Shown here: positions 8,382 through 15,424 of the stretch, one piece after another
How the letters are laid out: each line of letters opens with the position of its first letter
Position numbering within the stretch: the stretch's first letter is position 1
Notes under the pieces: generated by a model
Databases searched by the model: none
What the model was told of the DNA's origin: nothing
What the model saw: only the letters and a program-made list of their open reading frames with translations
Made by a program: the position numbers and the translations under genes
Assembly: GCA_051955985.1 (NCBI GenBank)
Contig: JBQCGD010000119.1
Location: forward strand, 1-64,000
Direction: 5' to 3'
DNA length: 64,000 bases
From: DATKPA01 sp051955985
GTDB taxonomy: Bacteria > Planctomycetota > Phycisphaerae > WQYP01

Positions 8382-8423
8382 AAAGGTCGTGCGTCCTGTT
8401 GGATGCACGACCTTTTTCTTTTT
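8382..8423 (+). terminator. Strong intrinsic terminator
   Basis: An 11-bp perfect stem (AAAGGTCGTGC, 8382-8392, with GCACGACCTTT, 8405-8415) with a 12-nt loop is followed by TTCTTTTT. It ends the PEP-CTERM transcript 22 nt after its stop and also faces the end of the convergent Rrf2 gene. Confidence 0.9.
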
Positions 8424-8455
8424 GCCGCAGGGTGGCTGACGAAGGAAGCCTCACT

Positions 8456-8929
8456 TCAGATACCGTCGCCGTCGCGGAAGCCGCCGCCGCGGACTTCGAG
8501 TTCGGTGACGGCGGGGCCGTTGATGATGTTGGCGAGGGTGGCGTTTTCGAGGCGCGCCGCGGCGTAGTTGCGGATTTCGAGGAAGATGCGGCGGAAGCTG
8601 CACTTGGGTTCCTGGGAGCAGCAGTGGTAGCGTTGGACGGAGACGCAATCGATGGGGGCGAGGGCTCCATCAAAATGGCGGACGATTTGCGCCATGGTGA
8701 TTTCGTCGGGTGGTTTTCCGAGGATGAATCCGCCGGCGCGGCCGGGGAGGGGGCGTACCCACCCCTGCTTGCGGAGTTCGATCATGATGTGCTCAAGGAA
8801 GCGCTTGGGGATGTCGTTCGACTCGGCGAGGACGCGGATGGAGAGGGGCTCCGAATCCTGTCCCTTGTAGTGGCGCGCCAGGTGCACCAAGGCACGGAGC
8901 GCGTAGTCTGATTTGGCCGATACCTGCAC
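8456..8929 (-). CDS. Rrf2-family transcriptional regulator
   Basis: A 157-residue regulator. The N-terminal winged helix begins SAKSDYALRALVHLA, has the recognition helix region IPKRFLEHIMIELRK and the wing LPGRAGGFILGKPPDEIT, all typical of Rrf2/IscR/NsrR proteins. Cysteines in DCVSVQRYHCCSQEPKC match the three-Cys loop that holds an Fe-S cluster in this family, so redox, iron or NO sensing is likely. I chose the GTG at 8929 because GGAGAGG lies 5 nt upstream and family members begin a few residues before SxKxxYAL. The leader to the AT-rich element near 9079-9090 is about 150 nt. It lies downstream of the DsbD-like gene on the same strand, which fits redox control. Confidence 0.9.
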   Translation of the reverse strand: MQVSAKSDYALRALVHLARHYKGQDSEPLSIRVLAESNDIPKRFLEHIMIELRKQGWVRPLPGRAGGFILGKPPDEITMAQIVRHFDGALAPIDCVSVQRYHCCSQEPKCSFRRIFLEIRNYAAARLENATLANIINGPAVTELEVRGGGFRDGDGI

Positions 8930-9098
8930 AGGATCCTCTCCGTTGTCCACGGGGGGGCAACGAATTACTTCTGTGAAACGCTGGATGAACGGATGGTGAA
9001 CTGCCACCAAAGTACCACGCAGGTTAAACCTTACTCGGTTGTGCGCGCAGCAGCAAAGCGTCGGGGGAAAAAAACGCATTTATATATAATCAGGGCGC

Positions 9099-11123
9099 TT
9101 ATTTTCCGGTGCGGCTGTTGTCGAGCTCGGTGATGACGCGGGTGGGCGTGTAGCTGTCGCGGAGGACCACCGGCTCCAGCGGGCGGGAGGGGGAAAAAAT
9201 CGCAAGGACGGGGATGGCGTGTCCCCCCAGTTTTTCGTTAAACGCACTCGCGGGCGGATTGTCCTGGCTTAGATCGGCCCGGAGGAGGAGGGCGCGGCTG
9301 TTGTGAAAGGCGTCCTGCACGGATTGCGCGGAGAGAACAAAGGCTTCAAGGCTTCGGCAGTTGATGCACCAGTCGGCGGTCCAATCGACGACGACGGGCC
9401 GGCCGTCCTTGAGGGCGGCATCCATCAGGGCGACGTTGAAGGGAATCCAGCGGCCAGTGGTTTCGTCGGGGAGCAGCGCGGTCTGCTGGCCGGCGGCGCC
9501 GGTGGATGTATTTTCAGTCGTGACGACGCGGGCACCCATCCAATAGACGGCGATTCCGAGGCCGATGCCCACCACCAGCACGACGGCACGAATCATCCAG
9601 ATGGTTCCGAGGTCCATGGAAGGAGTGGGGATCTGCCCCCAGCCCCAACAGATCAAACCGAGCACGACGCTTCCGAGCAGCACCCAAGGCCACATGGTCA
9701 CGTTGGGAATCAGGGTGATCAGGTAGACCGCGACGCCGAGCATCACGATGCCGAGCCCCTGCTTCAGGAGTTCGCTCCATCGGCCGGCGCGGGGGACTTT
9801 TGCGAGCGCCTTGGGGAAAGCTGCGAGGATGAGGTAGGGGAGGCTCATCCCGACGCCGACGAGTGCGAGCATGAGGGCGGTGAGGGCGGCGGGCTGGACA
9901 AGCGCCCAGCCGAGGACGCCGCCGAGGTAAGGGGCGGAGCAGGGCGTTGCGAGGAGTGTGGCCATGAGGCCGTTGGTGAAGGAGCCGGCATAGCCACCAT
10001 GGCTGGTGTCGACGTTGTAAACCGCCTGGGGTGGATTGATGGTCCAGACCCCGAGCATGGAAAGCGCCAATGCAATCACAAAGAGCGCCATAGCGATCAA
10101 AAACGCCGGCGATTGGAACTGTTGGCCGTAAAACAAGCCGAACAACTTCAATGCCAATGCCAGCGCCACAAATAAGGAGATCACGCCCGCCGAGAAAGTC
10201 ACGGCATGGAGAACTGCCAGTTTGCGATCACCGTGGGCCTGCTGTACGAGCGAGAGCACCTTGAGGGGGATGACCGGGAGCACGCAGGGCATAATGTTCA
10301 GGATGGCCCCGCCGACGAGGGCGAAAAGCACGATCCATCCGAGCGAGATGTCGCGTTCCGCGGCGTTGTAGGGCTTGTAGTCACGCTGCTTGATCAGGGC
10401 CACCTGTTCGTCGCTGGAGAGGAGGGCGATTTCTTTGCCGTCGCCGATGGGAGGCGGTGGGGGCGTGGTGGCGGCACCCTGGGTGGCGGCCGGCTGACTG
10501 GTCGCGGGTTGTGTGGCGGGGGGCTGGTCGTGCGGGGCTTCGGCAAATTTCTGTTTATCCGCGGCGGCGAAGAAATCCGGGTCGTTGTCCTTCGTCGCGG
10601 CGCCTGCGGGCGCGATGGTCACGGGGATCTGGATTTTTTTGGTCTGCGGCGGATCGCATGCGTCGGCGTTGCAGGCCTGCGTGGTGACTTTGACGGTGAT
10701 GGTCGCCGCTCCTGCGGGTGCATCCTTGTCGATGGTAAGGGGCACGAGGGCGTAGACGGTGCCTTCGTAGATGGAGAGGGGCTTGTCGGTGCTACCCGGG
10801 GGCGCGGGAATTTCCTTTGCCTGGGGATAGCGTGTGGCGTCGGCGTGGATGCCCGGGGGCGTTGTGGCCGCGATGGAGGTTGCAATTAAAAACTCATCGT
10901 TGGGGTGGGCGCTTTGGACGTGGAAGGGGGGATCGATGGTGATCTTCACGGCGATGCGGGCCGTGCTGCCCTGCAGGATGGGTTCATTGCTGATTTTTGC
11001 GGTGACGTTGACGGGGCCGGGTCCGCCGAACTGGGCCAGTACGGGCCCGTTCCAGGCCATTCCTCCCGCCACCAGGATCATCAGCAGCAACACACGACGA
11101 AACAGCCCGAGAGAATAGTTCAT
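9099..11123 (-). CDS. DsbD-like thiol:disulfide interchange protein
   Basis: A 674-residue inner-membrane protein that moves electrons from cytoplasmic thioredoxin to the periplasm. After a signal peptide (RRVLLLMILVAGGMAW) comes a periplasmic N-domain with a Cys pair (ACNADACDPP) and a Pro/Ala/Thr-rich linker. The membrane core carries the two redox cysteines in MPCVLPVIPLKVL and ATPCSAPYLGG. The C-terminal thioredoxin-like domain has WCINC. All three Cys pairs of DsbD are therefore present. ATG at 11123 or 11138 are both possible. It is on the same strand as, and 95 nt downstream of, the prepilin gene at 11219, and upstream of the Rrf2 gene. It could keep substrates such as the nearby TlpA-like protein reduced. 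Confidence 0.92.
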   Translation of the reverse strand: MNYSLGLFRRVLLLMILVAGGMAWNGPVLAQFGGPGPVNVTAKISNEPILQGSTARIAVKITIDPPFHVQSAHPNDEFLIATSIAATTPPGIHADATRYPQAKEIPAPPGSTDKPLSIYEGTVYALVPLTIDKDAPAGAATITVKVTTQACNADACDPPQTKKIQIPVTIAPAGAATKDNDPDFFAAADKQKFAEAPHDQPPATQPATSQPAATQGAATTPPPPPIGDGKEIALLSSDEQVALIKQRDYKPYNAAERDISLGWIVLFALVGGAILNIMPCVLPVIPLKVLSLVQQAHGDRKLAVLHAVTFSAGVISLFVALALALKLFGLFYGQQFQSPAFLIAMALFVIALALSMLGVWTINPPQAVYNVDTSHGGYAGSFTNGLMATLLATPCSAPYLGGVLGWALVQPAALTALMLALVGVGMSLPYLILAAFPKALAKVPRAGRWSELLKQGLGIVMLGVAVYLITLIPNVTMWPWVLLGSVVLGLICWGWGQIPTPSMDLGTIWMIRAVVLVVGIGLGIAVYWMGARVVTTENTSTGAAGQQTALLPDETTGRWIPFNVALMDAALKDGRPVVVDWTADWCINCRSLEAFVLSAQSVQDAFHNSRALLLRADLSQDNPPASAFNEKLGGHAIPVLAIFSPSRPLEPVVLRDSYTPTRVITELDNSRTGK

Positions 11124-11218
11124 GTGGATCCGAAACATCCGAGTAGTACACCCGATGCAGGCGAATGCATGCCATCACTAAAAAGTCGCCGCCAAGGCGA
11201 AGGTATTTCGTTTGAGGG

Positions 11219-12109
11219 TCAGGGCAACTGCCCGGTCCAGAAGACTTTTGTTTCTGCAGGAACGTCGGGAGCGCTCAATAATTGCTCGGGGTTCTTCCAT
11301 GCGGGCACGCTGTAATACTGGGAGGGCGTTCCGGGCACATCCTTGAAGTGGACGAGCCGGGAGCTGCCATCGAAAAACGCCATATTCCACGCATCGAGCT
11401 CTTTGCCGTGCCTGCCGACGGCATCCAGCATTTTTCCGGCGTTGGGGGTTGCGGTGAGCACGGCGATCTGATTGAGGTTTGCACCTCGATCGAAATACTC
11501 CACCCAGAAGCCTTGCGCATCGGTCATCATGAGGGTGTGGGAAGGGTTGGCGACGAGGTTAATCCGGTGGTATTGCTCAGCGCGAACGAGGTTGTCCTGC
11601 TGTGGCGTGACGGAGAGGGCAAACATGCGTCCATTCTGGGGGCTTACGCCGGGGGTTGAGACGTTGATGGCGTAGCCATTGTCCCGGTGATCGGTGGTGG
11701 AATAGCCGCCGAGTCCGAGCCTACTTTTCAAATCGGCGGCGGGGCATTCAAAGGCGGTCTTGGTGAGGTAGGCGAAGGGAGCGAGTGTGTCTGCGGGGTC
11801 GTAGGGACGGCTCATGATGAAATCCCACGCGCGAAGGTGCCAGCTTGGGCCAAGGGTCCAGTTGGGCGGATTGACTTCCTGTGCCGCCGGCAGGTAGTTG
11901 TCGTACGAGGTCGCATAGGCGAAGAGCCCGATGGAAATCTGACGGACATTGGATGCACAGGCGGCGTCGCGGGACACAGCTTTTGCGCGGCCGAGGGAAG
12001 GGACCAGAATGGCGATGAGAATGGCAATGATCCCCACGACGACCAGCAGCTCGATGAGGGTGAAACCGCTGCGGGCGCGCGCCTCCGATGGAACCGTTGG
12101 GATGGACAT
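11219..12109 (-). CDS. Prepilin-like protein (copy 1)
   Basis: A 296-residue protein with a type IV prepilin leader: a short charged N-terminus, then GFTLIELLVVVGIIAILIAI, cleaved between Gly and Phe and N-methylated by a prepilin peptidase. The rest is a large globular domain with paired cysteines (one early CAS, one FECPAADL) and a C-terminal segment with His then FFDG, a variant of the H-X9-DG motif of planctomycete prepilins. It is divergent from the PEP-CTERM gene at 12249. Copy 2 at 14480 has the same arrangement. No assembly ATPase, platform protein or peptidase is encoded nearby, so any pilus or pseudopilus machinery must be elsewhere. Confidence 0.9.
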   Translation of the reverse strand: MSIPTVPSEARARSGFTLIELLVVVGIIAILIAILVPSLGRAKAVSRDAACASNVRQISIGLFAYATSYDNYLPAAQEVNPPNWTLGPSWHLRAWDFIMSRPYDPADTLAPFAYLTKTAFECPAADLKSRLGLGGYSTTDHRDNGYAINVSTPGVSPQNGRMFALSVTPQQDNLVRAEQYHRINLVANPSHTLMMTDAQGFWVEYFDRGANLNQIAVLTATPNAGKMLDAVGRHGKELDAWNMAFFDGSSRLVHFKDVPGTPSQYYSVPAWKNPEQLLSAPDVPAETKVFWTGQLP

Positions 12110-12139
12110 GACTGAATCCCAGCAACTTGGAGAAGACGC

Positions 12140-12188
12140 TTAACTCCCACGCCATCTTGAACTGTACCAACAGTTGAGTTAAAGTCAA
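12140..12188 (-). promoter_or_regulatory. Promoter of prepilin copy 1 with nested inverted repeats
   Basis: Read on the minus strand: -35 TTGACT (12188-12183), 16-nt spacer, -10 TACAGT (12166-12161). The -10 lies inside the inverted repeat AACTG-N6-CAGTT (12160-12175), which is itself enclosed by TTAACTC/GAGTTAA (12140-12146 and 12176-12182). Such symmetric elements over a -10 are typical operator positions. No regulator is encoded directly beside it. Confidence 0.5.
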
Positions 12189-12248
12189 TCGACAAGGTCG
12201 TGATTAATTAATTTCGACTAAGCCTTACAGTTCGGTCGGGAGAAAAAC

Positions 12249-14483
12249 ATGCGTAAACACCAAGTGCGCGCCATATTCGCGGCCGCCGTGGCGGGCGCGA
12301 CGCCGGCTCTTGCTTCGTTCCCGCCGCCTACGACTGCGGACCCGGCGGGTTCCTCTCTTGCGACCATCAACACCAATTACGGTTCGGTGCAAACGTATTC
12401 GTCGCTGGTGGGTTTCAATCCCAACACGTTCGAGCAGGGGCCGGACGTGCTCTGGTTCAAGTATGTCAGCGACGGCGTGACGGCGGTTCGTTTTGACACG
12501 CTTGGGACCAACATCACGACCGGGGGCGGCGGGTTCACGCTGCCGAGCACCAACGAGACGCAGATGGCTCTTTACACCGCGAGCGGGACGCCCGTCGCGA
12601 TTTCAAAGAACACGGTGAATCTCCACGGCGATCCGATTCCCATTTACCCGACGTTCAGTTCGGACAAAGGCGCCGGCGCGAGCAACACCACGCTTGGGCA
12701 AAACCAGTACACGCCGGAAGAATTGACGCAGCTCTATCTCGCCCCCACGCAATCGACCAATCCGCACTGGACGCCGGACCCGTATTCGACGACCTACTTC
12801 ACCGGGTGGTCGGCTCCGGGCAACGAAGGGAACTCGCAGAAGTACTATCAGCCTTACTATCCCACCAATCTGAACGAGTACCACGTCTGGTCCACGGCAT
12901 TGAGCCCGATCATCCTGGATAACAACGGCGATCCCGTGTTGAACACGAGCAACCAGACGATGTCGCAGCCGGGCTGGCGGTATTACGACTATGCCCGCAT
13001 TGGTCCAGGCTCGACGTGGAATCGTTACCAGGTGCTTCCTGCCGGGACGTACTACCTGGCGGTCTCTTCGATTTCGCCGACGTTCGCGGGGGACACGGGA
13101 AATGAAGCCGTGCTCGAAGCGCCGATTCACTTCGACTATGACACGTTGCAGAATGAACCTATTCTTACGGGGCCGCTGGGGACGTGGCAGTATTACCTCG
13201 ACACCACGCAGAACTCCTTCTACGGCACGGTGCAACTGAATGTGACGCAGGCGCCGGTGCAGACGCAGACGGTCGCGACCCTCACGGGTTCCACGGACAT
13301 GGTCCTGAACGCGACGACGCTGGTCGTGACGAACGGCGGGAATTACAGCGGCTCGCTGCAGGACGGCGCCTTCCAGGGGCTGCTCACGCTCACCGGCGGG
13401 ACGCTGACTCTCTCGGGGAACAACACGCTGTCCGGGGGCATCACGCTGGCGGGAGGCGAACTTTCCGTCTCGACGGATGCCAACCTCGGCGATTCCACCC
13501 AGGCGATCACCTTCGCCGGGGGAACTCTCGGCATCACCGGCACGACGCTCACGACGCTCACGCACCCGCTGTATTGGACGGCATCCGGCGGCGGCTTCGA
13601 CATTGCGGACGTGAATAACAGCGTCACGACGGCTGCGGTCTTGAACGGGGGCGGGCTGACCAAGACGGGGGCGGGCACTCTTGTCCTGACGAAAGCGTAC
13701 ACCACCACGGCTCCGACGACGATCGCCGCCGGCAAACTCGAACTCAGTCCGGCCAGCGGCACTACGCAGCCGACGAACAACACGTCGACCGCGGGGATCT
13801 CGGGCGCGGGGAGTCTCAGCGTGGATGCGGGTGCAAATCTCACGTCCGATGCGATTTCGGTGAACACTCTGACGATCGGCGGGAGCGTTCACATCCGGGC
13901 GAACGGGAATTCGACCAGCACCTTGAGCGCCCTGATCCTAGCCGGCGGGACCGACAACTGGACGGGGGCGTTCGACCTGACGAACAACAAGCTGATCGTC
14001 AATGACGGGGGCATTTCTCGCGCCAGCACAATCGCCACGCTGCAGAACGAGATCAAGTACGGAAAGGCCCACGGCAACGCGGGCCTGTTTACCTCCAGCA
14101 CGCTGCCGGCGAACGTCACACTGGCGCTCCTGGACAACGCGGTCCTGAACAAGCTGACGTTTGGCGGGGTCAACGTAAACGCCGACTCCATTTTGATCGC
14201 GCCCGAACTTCTGGGGGATTCGAATGCCGACGGGAAAGTCGATCTGACGGACCTTTCCACGGTTCTCAACCACTTCGGGACCATCACGAGCGCGTGGACC
14301 AGCGGCAACTTTGACGGCGGCGCCACCGTCGACCTCACCGATCTCTCGGACGTTTTGAATAATTTCGGACTTACCTATCCGACGGCCACGTCCGCTCCTG
14401 CGATCGCATCCACCCCAGAGCCGGCTTCACTCGCGACGCTGTCCCTCGCCACCCTTCCGCTGCTGCGCCGGAGACGGCGCTAG
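12249..14483 (+). CDS. PEP-CTERM surface protein, dockerin-like (copy 1)
   Basis: A 744-residue secreted protein. The signal peptide (AIFAAAVAGATPALA) precedes an N-terminal unknown domain (WFKYVSDGVTAVRFDTLGTN). A series of autotransporter-associated beta-strand repeats follows (GGTLTLSGNNTLSGGITLAG, LTKTGAGTLVLTKA), predicting a beta-helix. Then come a domain almost identical to one in the protein at 15425 (ILAGGTDNWTGAFDLTNNKL), a two-loop dockerin-like calcium module (GDSNADGKVDLTDL, DGGATVDLTDL) and the tail PEPASLATLSLATLPLLRRR. The ribosome site GGGAG lies 6 nt before ATG. Its TAG shares bases with the TAG of the convergent prepilin gene (CTAG, 14480-14483). Confidence 0.88.
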   Translation: MRKHQVRAIFAAAVAGATPALASFPPPTTADPAGSSLATINTNYGSVQTYSSLVGFNPNTFEQGPDVLWFKYVSDGVTAVRFDTLGTNITTGGGGFTLPSTNETQMALYTASGTPVAISKNTVNLHGDPIPIYPTFSSDKGAGASNTTLGQNQYTPEELTQLYLAPTQSTNPHWTPDPYSTTYFTGWSAPGNEGNSQKYYQPYYPTNLNEYHVWSTALSPIILDNNGDPVLNTSNQTMSQPGWRYYDYARIGPGSTWNRYQVLPAGTYYLAVSSISPTFAGDTGNEAVLEAPIHFDYDTLQNEPILTGPLGTWQYYLDTTQNSFYGTVQLNVTQAPVQTQTVATLTGSTDMVLNATTLVVTNGGNYSGSLQDGAFQGLLTLTGGTLTLSGNNTLSGGITLAGGELSVSTDANLGDSTQAITFAGGTLGITGTTLTTLTHPLYWTASGGGFDIADVNNSVTTAAVLNGGGLTKTGAGTLVLTKAYTTTAPTTIAAGKLELSPASGTTQPTNNTSTAGISGAGSLSVDAGANLTSDAISVNTLTIGGSVHIRANGNSTSTLSALILAGGTDNWTGAFDLTNNKLIVNDGGISRASTIATLQNEIKYGKAHGNAGLFTSSTLPANVTLALLDNAVLNKLTFGGVNVNADSILIAPELLGDSNADGKVDLTDLSTVLNHFGTITSAWTSGNFDGGATVDLTDLSDVLNNFGLTYPTATSAPAIASTPEPASLATLSLATLPLLRRRRR

Positions 14484-15310
14484 TTGTAACCTCGCCAGAA
14501 AATCTGCACTTCCTGGGAGCACAGGTCGATCGACGGGGGCGAGCCGACGGCCGCTCCCGGCGGGGGGACGGGAATCTCGTTGCTGTGGATCCATTGCCAG
14601 GGCCGGGCGCTTCCGTCGGCCATTGCGCAGTTCACACAGAGGCTGTGGCGGTTCTGCTGATTGGGATGGGCGACCTGGTCAAAGACGTCGGCGGACCCGC
14701 TCATGGTCGTGATTCCATCCTTGTCGCCGGCGGAGAAGACGCTCACGCTGGGATAGGTTCCGTCGGAAGCGAGGAGGGTGCGGCTCGGATTCACGACGGG
14801 TTTGAGCTGCTTGTAGAGTGTGCGTTCAGGCGGGGGGAGTCCGAAGGTTCGGGCGCGCGGGGCATCGGGCAGGCACTCGTTCATCGCGTAGCCCATGGAT
14901 TGGTAATCGCCGGTCGTGACATCGAGCTGGCCTTCGGGGCAGACGAAGGTGGAGCTTGCGAGGTAGGCGTGCTTAGTGTCCGCCATCTGGGTGCTGGTGA
15001 GTTGGATATTGGTGACGTACATCCAGAGGGAAGTTTCCCAAGTCATGTCGCGCGTGGGCGCGGTCAACTGCACGTAGGGGATGGGCAGGATGCCGTAATC
15101 GACGGCGTAGGCGTTGAACCCGAGGCCGATCTGGCGGAGGTGGGTGAGGCAGACGACGCCGCGGGAGATTCTTTTGGCGCGTCCAAGAGAGGGAATGAGC
15201 AGCGCGATCAAGACGACGATGATCGCCACCACCACGAGCAATTCGATTAAGGTAAATCCACGGCGCAGGGAGGGATGGGGATCCGAAGAAATCTTCCCGC
15301 TCATCGGCAT
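14480..15310 (-). CDS. Prepilin-like protein with H-X9-DG motif (copy 2)
   Basis: A 276-residue prepilin-like protein. The leader ends in RRG, cleaved before FTLIELLVVVAIIVVLIAL, followed by LIPSLGRAK as in copy 1. A globular domain carries cysteines (VVCLTHLRQIG, STFVCPEGQ) and an exact H-X9-DG motif (HSLCVNCAMADG), a hallmark of planctomycete prepilin-like proteins. ATG at 15310 has GGGAAG 8 nt upstream; ATG at 15304 is an alternative. It is divergent from the PEP-CTERM gene at 15425 and convergent with the one at 12249, with which it shares a CTAG stop. Confidence 0.9.
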   Translation of the reverse strand: MPMSGKISSDPHPSLRRGFTLIELLVVVAIIVVLIALLIPSLGRAKRISRGVVCLTHLRQIGLGFNAYAVDYGILPIPYVQLTAPTRDMTWETSLWMYVTNIQLTSTQMADTKHAYLASSTFVCPEGQLDVTTGDYQSMGYAMNECLPDAPRARTFGLPPPERTLYKQLKPVVNPSRTLLASDGTYPSVSVFSAGDKDGITTMSGSADVFDQVAHPNQQNRHSLCVNCAMADGSARPWQWIHSNEIPVPPPGAAVGSPPSIDLCSQEVQIFWRGYN

Positions 15311-15344
15311 TTTTTACACTTCCCAAGCGGTTCAACAAAACACG

Positions 15345-15394
15345 ACTATATAGTGTATATATTTATTGACAAGCAGAATCTGCCAGAATATAAG
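15345..15394. promoter_or_regulatory. Divergent promoters with overlapping -35 hexamers
   Basis: Plus strand: TTGACA (15366-15371), 17-nt spacer, TATAAG (15389-15394), 30 nt before the ATG at 15425. Minus strand: TTGTCA (15372-15367), 16-nt spacer, TATAGT (15350-15345), about 35 nt before the prepilin start. The two -35 boxes share five bases, so the promoters should compete for polymerase. The palindrome ACTATATAGT (15345-15354) covers the minus -10. Confidence 0.65.
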
Positions 15395-15424
15395 GAACCT
15401 GATTACTTCCAGCGCTGGTGTGAC

